Assembly (NCBI GenBank): GCA_029298735.1
Contig: JANSLP010000029.1
Location: 150,645 to 214,644, forward strand
Source of the DNA: Ophiostoma sp. CBS 140.51
Lineage: Eukaryota > Ascomycota > Sordariomycetes > Ophiostomatales > Ophiostomataceae
DNA: 64,000 nt
Reading direction: 5' to 3'
Part shown: in pieces, positions 11,401 to 24,052 of the stretch
Numbering within the stretch: the first letter of the stretch is position 1
Layout: each line of letters starts with the position of its first letter
Notes under the pieces: model-generated
Database searches by the model: none
What the model saw: the letters and a program-made list of their open reading frames with translations, nothing else
What the model was told of the DNA's origin: nothing
Made by a program: the position numbers and the translations under genes

Positions 11401-12355
11401 AGCCCCGGCCTAAGAATCTGGCTCCTGCGACTTCTCAGGCGGCTGGCCCTCTTTCCTCCTTCTCCCCTCTGGCCTAGCTGGGTCGTCACTGCCCGCTGGA
11501 AACACAGCCTGCCTTGATTTCGTCTTGCTGCGTACTTTCCGAATCCGCTCTTGCCTACCATCACACTTCCATCATCCCATTGTCTTGTCTTCACCCCTTC
11601 TTTGCACTTCTCTTCTTTTTGTTTCTACTGCTCCTGTTTTGTTTTATCCTCCTCAGTTTTCGACGCTGCTGGCTACCATCCTCCTGCGTCTGCCCTACAT
11701 TTCCTGTTCTACATTTCCTGTTTTGTGGTTCCGTCTCGCCGCTTGAATACCCTCCCCGCCCACAACTATACCCAAAGCGCGCCCTCAGGCTTTTACCACA
11801 AGTCACGGCTTGTTTTCTGCTGCTTCCTGTTTCTCTATTCTCTGTTTCCCCCAAATCTTTTCTCAGTTCCATGCTTCTCACGCTTTCCACGCATCCCCAT
11901 TCCTACCGTCTCGTTCCATTGATTGCAGGCCTGTTCAGCAACATACCCATATAGGCTGTAACCAAGAAAGAGAGGGAGTCAAGGAGACACGCGCCCACAG
12001 TCAAAACCAGGTTCCAGAAAACAAACAACTGATATCTTTCCACCCCGACAATCACACACGCCTACTCTCCCCTTTCCTGGAGCCTCGACGACCATATCCG
12101 CCGCCTGTAGACTCTTTTCTCGAGCTTGAACGACCTCGTGGTCCATACCTGTCGACAAGAGTAGAAAAGGATACCCGACAACAGGTCACCGCCACTGACA
12201 GCGATCCACGAGCGATCATCCCGACTCATAGCATCGAGGCTCGACACCACACATCGATATACCGGCATCAACAAGTGACAAAGCAGCAACGAGGGTCTGG
12301 TCAACGCCGCGGATGGTCCTCACGCTTGGCACGGCCTTGAGATGAACTGCCAGCA
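8497..12355. other. Long non-coding stretch upstream of the histidine kinase
   Basis: There are 3.9 kb between the b561 stop and the kinase start. I see no conserved coding gene. Notable contents are a cluster of four CCAAT/ATTGG boxes at about 9084-9275, CRE-like TACGTCA near 9288 and at 10828-10835, a 14-nt C-run near 10909-10922, and a CT-rich stretch at 11480-11950. The last ~800 bp look like promoter plus a long 5' leader. An upstream ATG overlaps the kinase start. Confidence 0.55.
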
Positions 12356-12461
12356 ATGGCAAACTGGGCGAAGAGCGGACGAGGGGGCGCACCTTCACCT
12401 CAACAAAGTCCAACATCTCCTGGCCCCGGAGCCAACATGCCGTCACCATCAGAGGCCATGA
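12342..12461 (+). promoter_or_regulatory. Overlapping upstream ORF at the histidine kinase start
   Basis: An ATG at 12342 lies 14 nt before the kinase ATG, in another frame. It opens a 39-codon frame that ends at TGA 12459-12461, well inside the kinase coding sequence. A ribosome starting here could not reach the kinase start by ordinary reinitiation, so kinase synthesis would depend on leaky scanning. The frame directly upstream of the kinase ATG is closed by TGA at 12338-12340, which supports the 12356 start. Confidence 0.5.
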
Positions 12462-15400
12462 ACAACAGAAGTGACCAGCAACAACAACAGACGTCGTCGT
12501 CCCCCGGCAAAGAACGGCAAACTACGTCAAGACCGGGATCCAGCGGTGCACGATCGAGCAGCGGAAGCACCTCGCCCAACGCCGAGAAGCGCACAACAAA
12601 CAGCCGCCGGACATCATCAAATGGAGACGATGACAGACATCGCCAACAACACAGTCAACACCAACACCGCCATCACCACTACCAACAACAACAGACCGAG
12701 CAACAACAAGAGTCGCCGCTCCAAGATGCCACGAGCCCACAACACCAGCTGAGCGACTACCGCCAACGACTGGCACGCGAGATGTCGGCACGCGTCAACA
12801 ACCAGACGTCACCAGTAACAAGTCCGTTTGCAAAACGCCCGTCGCCCATCGAAGAGGAAAAGACCTCTGCGTCCGGCTCGCCATCAGCGCCAACCGCATC
12901 ACCAACAAAACCTACCGCCCTACCTTCCGTTCCTCCCCCGCCCCTGGTCTCGAATCTTTCCTCAGCACCTCCTTCCGCACTACCATCCACATCATCCTCC
13001 GGCACAACAGCATCCACCGACTCCACACGCACCGTGCGTGCGGCTGATCTCGGCAAAGGGATAACAGCACGGACACCATCATATCCATTCCCTCGGATGG
13101 TGACGCCCGGTGCTGGCAAGAATCCTTCGCTCGCATCAACGGCTGCCTGGTCTGCACACGCTCGGTCGTCACAGGCTCAACTGCAAAACGACCGCGAGAG
13201 AGGCGCTTCTGGTGAGTCAGGTCAAAAGCCGTCACAATCAAGACCGGGCCCGCAGCGCGATGAGTCGTCATCAAGTTTCCGATCCGACCAGGTTCTGTCG
13301 AGCCCGTCGACACCAGCTTCCGCCATCACATTTTTGCCGAGCAGTGCCCTTGGAGGCCGTGGCCCCCATGGCGAAACCGGCAATTTTGGTGCCCCGAATG
13401 GTGGCCGCTTCCCCGACCAGCACGAGTTCGAAACCCCGAATTTGTATGATCTTTCCCTTGCTTTGTCGTCGGAGCCCGGATTGGATACGTGGTGGAACAC
13501 TGTTGTCCAGATTGCCACTCAGTGGTACAAAGCCGAGCGTGTCGCTCTCGCTATCCCATCTGATTCGACCGACGTTGAGAACATGCCGTGGGGCCAAAAG
13601 GCGACTTTCAAGGCGCACGAGAGGGACGATGACCTTAGTTTAGGCTATATGGGACGTGACGACAGTCTTGGTGCGGGTACAACGGATCTCGGCTCCGATG
13701 CCACGCCACTTTTGTCGACATCCGGCATCCTGTCGCCGCCTCCACTGGCAGTATCTCCGGCTCCAGCTGAATCACAACTGCGCCGCCCTAGCCTGACGGC
13801 TCGTTATTCATACACGACATACGAGGAACAGAAGGAAAATAACGAGCTCGAGGAGCCCAAGCCAGCAGCCGCTATCGACCAATTTGCCGCCGCACCTATT
13901 CGCCCCTCACTTTCAAGATGTCAGACTTCACAACCTGTTGCGACACAGCGTACCGATATTCCGAAGGCCGACTCGCCTTCGGGAATGCTGCCTCCAAAGC
14001 CATATACAGCACTCAAATATTCGGCCCTCGAAGAGCACGATGCCGTTGAGGACCCTCATGGCACAACCTATGTGGCCGGATCTTCGCTCCAGCAACAGAC
14101 CGATACCCGGGGCAGAGTCTTGCCTGTCCTCCAGGCACTTGACTACGAAGCTGACCCGCTGATCGATCATAATGGTGTACAGCGTGTGCTGGACCGTGGC
14201 CATGTTGTGGCTTTAACTCGTTCCTATCCTTACATCACGCCCAAGAAGCCAGAGACACCGGCTCCTGCCCCCACCTCTTCGCATGGCCAACACCCCCAGC
14301 CTGCTGAGAGTGAGGATGAAGAGACCATGGCAAACACGAACTTGTCCAAGCTGGCCAACGAACTCGCGAGCGGATCAAGCCAGCGGATCCAACACGAGTC
14401 CTCTATCAAGCTCTCGGCACTGCTTGGAAACAGTGGCCTGCCTCACACCAAGGGAAGCAGTACCAGACCGAGTGCCAGCTATATGAGAAGACTGACTGGT
14501 GCCAGCATTGCTTCAAAGCTCGAAGAGGCGAAACCCCAGCGGTCAAAGTCGCCATTGTACGAGGAGTACGAACAGATGCCACCCTCACCGTGGTCGCAGT
14601 CTCCGGCACCGTCTCCAGCCATCCGCCATGACCCCAATGAGAACCCCTTCTTCAGTGATGCGGTGGTTGATGAGGACAGCTTCAACCCGTCCCTATCACC
14701 TGAAGAGGACTACAAAGAATCGCGGCCTCTGCAGGCCATTGGTCTCGACAACTCCTGCACTGTCCTGCACATTCCTCTGTACCACCCGCTACTCTCCAAG
14801 ACAACTCAGCCATTCCGTCTGGACAAGTCGAAGATGGAGCGCCGGTCATCGCCGAGACGTGACAACGACAAGAGCTCCGACAATTCTGCCGAGGCTTCTC
14901 CGAGTCGGCCGAAGCAGATGCCCATTGCCATCCTGTCTATCCTGAGCCCAATCATCCCCTACCCGTCCAACCTCCGCTACTCGTTGGAGCACCTGGCACC
15001 TCACATGGCTACGTCATTCTCGCTCTGTATCCACTACTCGAACCTCGAGGCTGAGATCAACGGCCTGAACCGCCGCCGTCATGAGATGGGCGGTTTTGGA
15101 GGGGTTGATACGGAGGGTCACCCCTTGCCAACGGCATCCGCCTTTGTGAACACGCCTTACCTAGCATCGGAGGATCCCATGACCCACCGGTCCCAGGCCG
15201 GCAGCATGACCAGCTTCAGCGACTACTCGGCAAGATCACGGAGTATTGCCGGCTCGCCTGGTGGCACACCTGGCTGGGACTCGGCGGCCCTTAACATGTT
15301 CTTGGAACGGCGCGCTAACACCGGCACTGGTGTCAGTCCTGGCATTGCCTCGCTTGCTGGTGATGGCTATTTTGGTATGAGAACGAGCAACATGAGTGCC

Positions 15401-18400
15401 TTTGGCCGGCCGGCCACCACACCCGGCGGTACCAGCAGCAGCGGCGGAGGTGGAGGTGGTGGTCCCACTACTAGAGAAAGAGGCAGAAAGAACTCGGTTT
15501 CGCACAGCGAGAAGCGCTTGTCTGCTCTTCGCCTGCCCGAAGTCACTTTGTCTGCACAGGACGAGCGTGTGAGCAGCCCTCTGCCAGACCTATCGGCGAC
15601 TGCAATTCTACCAGCAGCTCTTTCGTCACCCTCGATCAGCCGCAACGAGGAATCGCCTGCTTCTTCCCAGCAGATTCACAGAGGCTCTGGAGCCACATCG
15701 GCCGAGTCTGGCATGGGAAGCTCAGCAGAGGCACTCTCCAGCTCCGCAAACAGTCGGTCGGCTCACCTGGCACCCGCTTCGAGTGGTGATAATGTGGCCG
15801 CCCCGCCAGCAGACACGAAGAAGCGCCCCATCGAGAGAGATGCGGCCACTACGGAAGAATTGAGATTGGCCTTTGCGGATCGAGCACCTTTATTCAGCCC
15901 AGTGCTGCCCACGCCCGGTGGCACACACCATCAACGCCATCCTCGTTTCCAGCACCAGCACAGTCACAGCCACGGTGGTCACAGCCAACTGCACTCCTAC
16001 GGAGCCGATTTCGCATCGACTTTCCCGTCTCTGCCGCCCAGTGGCACAGTTGCGGTCAAGGGTGCAAGCGCCGTTATGCTTCCTCCTACTTCAGCCCCAT
16101 CTCGCGCCGGGTCCGTTGCGTCATCGAGCCCTGTGGACATGCCGCCGCCTTCGGATAGACTCAAGGGCCTGATATTGGACTCTTTGCCAGCCCATGTGTT
16201 CGTTGCCATGCCCCAGACTGGAGCCATCGTTTGGGTCAACAGTCGCTATCTCGCATACCGTGGCCAGACTGTCGAAGGATTGGCTGAAGACCCTTGGGGA
16301 AGCCTTCATCCCGACGATTGCGACGAGTACCTCAAGGCTTGGAGCCACTCCGTCCGCACTGGTGACCAGTTCTCGAGAACAGTACGGATCCGTCGCTTCG
16401 ACGGGTCGTATCGCTGGTTCCAGGCGCGTGCAGTGGCTTCGCGTGACCGCCGCAACAGTATCATGCAGTTCCTGGGCTCATACATGGACATCCACGACCA
16501 GCACATTGCCGAACTGAAAGCAGCCCGCCAAGAGGAGATTGAAGCGTCCGAGACAAAGCACCGCATTCTGGCCAACCTCATTCCGCAAATCATCTTCACC
16601 GCCAACGAGGAGGAAGGTGTCACATTTGCCAACGAACAATGGCTCTCGTATACTGGCCAAAGCTTCAAGGACCTACTAGGTCTCGGCTTCATGGACAACG
16701 TTCACCCCGACGACTTAGCCAAGTGCAGCTTCCTTCCCGTACCCGCACACTTGCAAGAACGCCGCAAACGCTTGCTACAATCTGTGTCCTCTCCACTGTC
16801 TGCGAGAGGGGCCAACAATGTGGGCGGCGACCGGGCTCGGAAGAACGAATCTGGCGGCGACGACGAAGAGCTGAGCGAACTGGCCGAGCTTGCTCGCCGC
16901 GGCATCATCTTGGTGACCACCGACGACAACGGCCGGCCGTCATACACAACCGAAGTGCGCCTGCGGTCCAAGACGGGCGAGTATCGCTGGCACCTGGTGC
17001 GCTGTGTGGAGACGGGCACTGTCGACTTTGGCAAGGGATATAACTCGTACTTTGGCTCGGCTACAGACATCAACGACCACAAGCTGCTCGAAACAAAACT
17101 CAAGGAGGCCATGGATTCCAAGACACGCTTCTTGAGCAACATGTCGCACGAGATTCGCACACCACTGATTGGTATCTCGGGCATGGTCAGCTTTTTGCAA
17201 GACACGATCCTCAACGAAGAACAGCGCGACTACACCAACACCATCCAGACCAGTGCAAACAGCCTGCTTATGATTATCAACGACATTCTGGACTTGTCCA
17301 AGGTGGATGCGGGTATGATGAAGCTGAGCTTCGAGTGGTTCCACACGCGGTCGCTCATTGAGGATGTAAACGAACTCGTCTCGACCATGGCCATTGCTAA
17401 GCGCCTTGAGCTTAACTACATTGTCGACGACGACGTGCCGTCCTGGGTCAAGGGTGACCGTGTGCGAATCCGGCAGGTGCTGCTCAACGTCATTGGCAAT
17501 GCCATCAAGTTTACTGCCAAGGGCGAGGTTTTCAGTCGCTGCCGCGTCGCCAAGAACAAGAGCAGTGCCGGCGCCGACCAGATTGGGCTTGAGTTTTCTG
17601 TTACGGACACGGGCCGCGGCTTCACTAAGGAGGAGGCCGACCTCATCTTCAAGCCGTTCAGTCAGATCGATGGCAGCAGCACACGCCAGCACGGTGGTAG
17701 TGGCTTAGGTCTCGTCATCTCGCGACAGCTCGTGGAGCTTCACGGCGGTACAATGAACGGCTCGGCCGTTCCTGGCAAGGGCTCGACTTTCACATTCACA
17801 GCCATCTTCAACCTGCCGACCGAGCAAGACCATCCCGACGGACTTTCGACACCGTCGTCCGAAGCTAATTTGAGAGCACCCAACCTGACGTTGACAGCTA
17901 TGGGCCTCGCCACGCCATCATTTATGGACCCCGCCGCGATTATCGCTGCTGCAGCTGCGTCTGCAACGGGTGCTGGGTCAACTGCCGTCTCCAGTGCACC
18001 GGTGGATGTGGAGCCGAGTTCGACGACATCGCCCGCGGGCGCCTCCAGCGGAAGCTCGGACCCTTCGATCCGCTCGAGCAAGTCGCACTCATTCTCCGAA
18101 CGCTCGTCATCCATGTCGTCAGTCAACACGGGCGGTCTTGCCCGCTTTAGTGAGGCGGCTCGTGCCAGTGGACAAGACTTGTCGCACATGAAGTTCAGAG
18201 TGCCCTCCAACAGTGACGACGTGCCATCGCCTCGGTCGCCTGCACTGTCATCGCCTAACAGCAGCGATACAACGACAACGGTGACGACAGCAGGCACAGC
18301 GGGGACAGTCACAAAACCGGCCACAGTCAAGCGCACCCCAAGCCAGCCGGCAGCGTTCTCCATCCTGATTATCTGTCCTCAGGAACACAGCCGCGACGCG

Positions 18401-19294
18401 ACGCGCCAGCACATTGGCACCACGCTGCCCAAGGATCGTCCGCACCGGATAACGGCCGTTGCCACGATGGCCGAGGCACAGGAATTGATTCGCGCCGAAG
18501 CCGAGCCGTTTACGCACGTGGTGGTGAACTTACCCTCGCCCCAAGAGATTCTCGAAATAGTGGACCGGCTCGACCGGTCAACCATGCTGGAGACGGTCCA
18601 TGTTTTAGTGCTGTCCGACTCAGTGCAGCGCCAGGCTGTCAACAAGCTGGTGGCCGGCACGCGCTATGAGGAGCGGCTGGCCGAGGCGCGTGTACAGTAC
18701 ATCTACAAGCCCGTCAAGCCGTCGCGGTTCGCCGTCATCTTTGACCCGAAGCGCGAGAGCGACATTAGCATCGACCGCAACCGTTCTAACGCACAGCGGT
18801 TGGTCGAGCATCAAAAGAAGAGCTATCTGGACCTGTCGCAGCGCATGGGCAACAAGGGCTACAAGGTGTTACTGGTGGAGGACAATATGGTGAACCAAAA
18901 GGTGCTCACCAAGTATCTGCAAAAAGTGGGTGTGGATGTCGATATGGCGGCGGACGGCGTGGAGTGTACGGACACGGTTCTTTCGCGGCCCCACGACTAC
19001 TACTCCTTGATTCTGGTGAGTCCCCTCCTCTCCCACAAACTGGATTTTATATGAACATCGCTAACAGTGTAGTGCGACCTGCATATGCCGCGCAAGGACG
19101 GGTACCAGGCGTGTCGTGAGATCCGTGAGTGGGAGGCTAAGGGCAACTACAAGAAGCCGATTCCCATCATTGCGCTGTCGGCCAATGTCATGTCGGACGT
19201 ATACGACAAGTGCGTCGAGGCCGGGTTCAGCAAGTACATTACGAAGCCTGTCGACTTTATCGTGCTGAGCCGGGCCTTGGCGGAGTTCTTTTGA
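12356..19294 (+). CDS. PAS-domain hybrid sensor histidine kinase (~2293 aa)
   Basis: Two exons (12356-19015, 19073-19294). Residues 1-350 are Ser/Pro/Gln-rich and disordered. Residues ~360-420 (LYDLSLALSSEPGLDTWWNT...) resemble a GAF-like sensor start, followed by a long disordered linker. PAS1 spans ~1269-1375 and PAS2 ~1400-1545, both with PAC-type endings. The HisKA H-box SNMSHEIRTPL puts the phospho-accepting His at 1598. The HATPase_c follows with N-box LLNVIGNAIKFT, DTGRGF and GGSGLGLVIS. Residues ~2000-2140 look like a degenerate receiver. A true receiver begins at KVLLVEDNMVNQK (~2169), with phospho-acceptor Asp ~2222 in CDLHMPRKDG and the conserved Lys in YITKPVDF. No transmembrane segment is evident, so it is likely cytosolic. 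It should feed an HPt-response regulator relay. The 57-nt intron lies two codons before the acceptor Asp. Confidence 0.92.
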
Positions 19295-20263
19295 GAGAGA
19301 AGAGAGGCGGGAGTTGTAATACGGAAAGGAGACAGGAGAGGAGAGAGGAGATGAGATGATTTGTTGGTATTTTCACGAGGGAGATGATTATTGGATTCAA
19401 TGGACCTCAAACAGCCGGCGTGCTGAATTATATGAGACGAGCATTTGGAATTTTATTTTTTGTGTCACTAAAAAACAACAATACGGGAAACGTATGGAGG
19501 TTGTGGACATATATGTAGACGTACGAAGTACACGATGCACATAATACCAGATCTTTCAACTTTTACAGGAGGGTTGCTGAAGATGCATTGTTTTGTTTGG
19601 TGCTCGTATATACTCGTATTTACAGGCGAGTTTGCCTCGACTAGATCCGGAGATGCTAATTCCTGAGCCAACAGGCCCCCAAAAGTTCAAATCCCGACAT
19701 TTTTGAAGCGTAAATAGGCTTAAGAAACCGTCAAAGTTTACAAGACAATAGCAGGCTGTTTTTGTACCATCATACCATTTTCCTCTTCCTCAAATAAGAA
19801 TGAAGATAATAAGTTGGACGAAACAGAAACTACGACCGACGTTGTCGTTCGCACCTGCCCACACTGACTTTTATTTTAAATGCTTCCGCCGACGTCGCGG
19901 CCCCGGTTTTCCTTTCGCCCAATCACAGCGCAGGTAAATCAACTATGATGTAGTTATGCCTTTGCATTTTGGCGCCGCTAAGCTCGAGTGACACTCGCAG
20001 ATTCGCAAAAGCATGAACTGGGGGAAGGAATACAGAGGGGCCGCCGAGGGTCCACAGCGCTACATTTACAGTGGGTGGCGGCAATTCTCGGCCCTTAAAG
20101 TATGGGATTTGCCCAACTTTAGCATTTCTAATCCTCGATTGTGACATTTTGACATTTTGAACTTTTTTCTCATCAATCACTTTTCCTCAACCACGACGTC
20201 GCAACACCCACGAACAGCGACTTAGACACACGATAAAGACTACGGTACCCCCAAAAACACATA
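19295..20263. other. Intergenic region between the kinase and NFU1
   Basis: About 0.97 kb. The left part is the AT-rich 3' flank of the kinase; the right part is the promoter and short leader of NFU1. I found no gene. A TTCAAAT-like sequence near 19687 was examined as a possible tRNA B box, but no T-stem pairs around it. Confidence 0.6.
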
Positions 20264-21259
20264 ATGACCAAGTCTAGCCTCTCGCGCGTTACGGCCACGG
20301 CCGCCGCGACGGCCATGCGTCCAGCCTTTTGTCGCCGTGCCCCTCGCGTCGCTTTTGCCTCCCTTCCAGTGACGCCCTCTTCGACTTCGACAACCTCCTC
20401 TTCCTCTCCTTCTGCGCGCCGCGGATACCACATCTCCTCATCCTCGCGCCCAAGGCTACACAGCGCCACACCGACACAGCCCAGCTGGTCCCTCGCCGGG
20501 CGCGGCCGCCGCTCCATCTTTATCCAGACCGAGAACACTCCCAACGCCGACGCGCTCAAATTCTTGCCCAACCACCAGGTCCTCCCCGAGGGCATCACCG
20601 CTCCCTTTATCGAGTACCTCAGCCCCCGTGCCACCATTGCGCCGCCCTACCCTTCGCCGCTCGCCGCACAGCTCATGAATGTCGACGGCGTTACCGCTGT
20701 GTTCTACGGCAGCGACTTTATCACCGTCACCAAGGCCCAGGACGCTAACTGGGCACACATCCGACCCGAGGTTTTCGCTTTGATTACAGAGGCCATCACG
20801 TCGGGTCAGCAGATCGTCCGTCCAGCCGCTGAGGCTACAGCCAGCGCCGCCTCGGGCGAGGCCGGCGGCCCGCCCACTGAGGTCGACTCTCTTCAGTACG
20901 ACGAGAACGACAGCGAGGTCGTGGGTATGATCAAGGAGCTGCTGGAGACGCGCATTCGCCCGGCCATCCAGGAAGACGGCGGCGATATTGAGTTCCGCGG
21001 GTTCGAGGACGGCACTGTCAAGCTCAAGCTGCGGGGCGCCTGCCGGACGTGCGACTCGAGCACGGTGACGCTCAAGAACGGCATTGAAAGCATGCTGATG
21101 CACTATATCGAAGAGGTTGAGGCGGTCGAGCAGGTGCTGGACCAGGAAGAGGAGATTGCGCTGTCCGAGTTTGCCAAGTTTGAGGAGAAGCTCAAGACGC
21201 AAAAGGGCCCGGCCGTGCCGCCCTCGGCCAGCAAGAGTGCGGACTCGGCCACCGCATAA
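20264..21259 (+). CDS. NFU1: Mitochondrial iron-sulfur cluster scaffold NFU1
   Basis: A single exon of 331 aa. Residues 1-~85 are Arg/Ser/Ala-rich without acidic residues, a typical mitochondrial presequence ending near GRGRRSIFIQTE. The Nfu N-terminal domain follows (NTPNADALKFLPNHQVLP; later MNVDGVTAVFYGSDFITVTK). The NifU C-terminal domain starts around residue 220 (MIKELLETRIRPAIQEDGGD) and has the cluster-binding CxxC at Cys260/Cys263 in GACRTCDSST. NFU1 delivers [4Fe-4S] clusters to mitochondrial targets such as lipoate synthase and respiratory complexes. The C-terminal ~50 residues are charged, then Ala/Ser-rich. The ATG at 20264 is the first in frame and gives the presequence expected for the family. 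Confidence 0.95.
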   Translation: MTKSSLSRVTATAAATAMRPAFCRRAPRVAFASLPVTPSSTSTTSSSSPSARRGYHISSSSRPRLHSATPTQPSWSLAGRGRRSIFIQTENTPNADALKFLPNHQVLPEGITAPFIEYLSPRATIAPPYPSPLAAQLMNVDGVTAVFYGSDFITVTKAQDANWAHIRPEVFALITEAITSGQQIVRPAAEATASAASGEAGGPPTEVDSLQYDENDSEVVGMIKELLETRIRPAIQEDGGDIEFRGFEDGTVKLKLRGACRTCDSSTVTLKNGIESMLMHYIEEVEAVEQVLDQEEEIALSEFAKFEEKLKTQKGPAVPPSASKSADSATA

Positions 21260-24024
21260 AAGTGGTGAATAATATGATTTTGATCATTTTTGTGCATATT
21301 GCTTTCCTTCCTTCTTTCTTTTACATTTCACACGAACGGTAATGCATTTTTGGGGACTACCAACTTATTATGGGGAAACGCTTTTTGGGGATTAGATTTT
21401 GGTTCTTCTTTTCATGTTTATACTTTTACAGAATGGATGATATCACACAATACAGACATACCCAACTCAGTATACAATATAATATCAGTGTTTAATCCTT
21501 CCTATCTGTGACATGAACGTATCCGACATCCGATGCCGGCCAGCTGCCAGCTGGCAACCGGTAGTCGGCAACAGATTCATTATTCTCCATTCACTCTGCC
21601 AACGGAATATACTTCACTTTCATCTGATGTTGTCCCGTCCCTTGTCTATGGCTATTTCCTGGGAGAGGGGAAAGGATGCATCTAGCACAGTGTGTTATGG
21701 TGGGTGTGCCAATTTACCTTGATATTACCTTCCTCCTTTCTCGGGGATCGCATGACCAGGCATTGTGCTCTCGCTTGCGTCTCAAATAGACATGCTGCAG
21801 GGCAGGCAAGGGCAGGCAGGTGGAGACAAACAGAAAATGACGTGCGTTGTGGAGAAGGCGACACTCGAGATGAATCAAAACAATCAAAAAGACATATCAA
21901 AACCAGGACGGCCACAGGTAAAAGCAACAGACAGGGTTTGGATAAAGTCGACGTAGCGAGGAGGGGTGTGCGTGGGGAGGACAGAGGCTGGATGAATTGC
22001 ACGGCAACAACAAACCCAGAGCATGGAAACAAAAATCAGCTTGGATCAAATGCCAAGAATAACGGAGGGCAACTTTGTTTACTGAAAATAGATTGCAAGG
22101 CTGGTCTGTTTGTCCTGCGACCATTCTCCCGGATACAAGGTAGAGAGGGGAAAAGCATAGCACACATGGGCCTCATATATTAATTTTGGACGTCGGTAGA
22201 CGTGGGCTCAGGATACTCTTCCTTTGCCAAAGTCAAAGTCAGCAAATGTCGTGTTGTCATCACGATGGTATGATGCTTGTTGACGATGCGATGTAGTCAC
22301 TTGCGTACAGTCAAGGTCGACTGTGCAGTATACTCAATGGGAAGGTGCGATGGGACAAGGCCGCCCTTGCCTCCTTGTCTCCTCTTCGTCTCTCTTCCCT
22401 ACCGAGCCCGCCCAAAGCCCCTCTTTCCTTCAACTTGCTCCTGTCTACTTTCTCTACATGTAGAAAATCCGGGTTACGTTAGTGTCATGGCGGCGGAGTT
22501 GGCACCTATGCAATCCCAGGTCAGATGCTTTGTATAAGCGCTTTAGAAGTACATCGATGGCTATATTTCATTCCTCCACCCATTTTTCTGCCCTTTTTTT
22601 GTCTCGTTTTGCGTCACTTGGGTTGGCCAAGCCGATTGGATCGGAGAGTAAAATGTAGTTGCGGTCTTGGTTGTACTTGTCACATAAGAGGAAGGAGCGA
22701 TGGGGGAACACAAAATGCACAAGATGAGGGCCACAGCATGTACACAGCTCACATGACTTCTGATGGGCACTCTCTACATCTTCACGATGAGAAGGCGATC
22801 TTCTCGTTGAAAGAAGCTGCAAAGAAGCTGCACCTCACCCGCATAGCAGTTTATCCAGACTGGCCATGTGCGTGGTATTGGGTGTCATAACCTACTTTTT
22901 CTGCAACCCCCTCTTCACACGAAATCACCACACTCTTTTTTACTCTTTTCTCATCTGCTTTCTTTCATCTCCGTTTCTTATCCCCTCGCTCTCGGCCGTG
23001 TTCGAACGCTTGGGCCCGTAGCTACCAGTTTGCTGCAAAAAGAGGTGTTCCCCTCTCTTCCGTTCCCTTTCCGTCTCCCTCTCCCTCGTTCGCTCCGACC
23101 ACACCCTTCTTCCGTTGAGTCTATTTGATAGTGGTGCGGGGGAAGATAAACATGCACTCCCGTACACAAAACAAGGTGGGAGTAGACTTCTTGTTAAGGA
23201 AAACGACGATAAAAAAAGCCATCACGCGGGCAACGAAAAGGGGTGCCAGAAAATTCAAGCAACTGCCTATTTTCCTGCTTGGCCAGGAGAGTTTGTGGCA
23301 TTCGTTTGTTTTGGTGCACTCTATGGTACCGAACCTAACATGCGATACATATGCAGGTGTACGGAGGCCGGAGAACTCTATTACTGTATGAAGTGCTATT
23401 AGGGTTTTGTCGGGCTCGTTTCCGTTTCAAACATCGAACTCGGTTTGGCCGACCATTGTCTGTTCATTGTCTACCAGGGCAGCCAGGGGTCCTGCGTCGT
23501 CTGTTCACATAAAATGACATAAAAATCCGGGGAAACCCTTACCTGCATAGTTTTCGGTGACCTACGCTTGGGCGCCGCTCCAAGACTTTGTGAGTTGAAG
23601 GAGCATCATAGGCCGTCTCTCGACCAGGCGATCGAGCCTTCTGTGCCTGCCAAATGGAAACAAGAGAGCAAAAAAGGGGGTCCGGGGCATGCATCCGTGA
23701 TGCGCGCACGGCATCTCAAAAATGAAAGAAAGGTTAACGAGAAGTGAAATATGAGAAGTGAAGGCCTCATCCGTTCTTGGGCTGAAGAAATCCACCGTCT
23801 TTTGGCGACTTATTACTCCCACATATTGTTGGCTTCCCCTGTCTTAACTTGTGACATAAAGTGCATCTGTGCACTTTTAACAACGACTGAAAAGACGGGT
23901 TTGGACGGCTGCCCCGTTTTCCGTCATCTTCCCTGAACTGGAATTGCGTAAGATCGCCAATGCATCTGTTGGGACCGCTCTTTTGCCCCCTCTCTCCTTA
24001 CCAGCGTTGACTTCCTGTGACTTG

Positions 24025-24052
24025 TTGTCTATTGTCTGTTGTCTGTTGTCTG
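24025..24052. repeat. 7-bp tandem repeat (TTGTCTG)x4
   Basis: Four consecutive TTGTCTG units, the first with a terminal A instead of G. It lies in non-coding sequence and has no evident function. Confidence 0.8.

Noticed and set aside
12400..18814. Long antisense and alternative-frame ORFs over the histidine kinase
   Set aside because: Shadows of the GC-rich kinase coding sequence; no domain of their own.
19640..19720. Possible tRNA B box (GTTCAAATCCC-like)
   Set aside because: Bases around it cannot form a T stem and no A box or acceptor stem is present.
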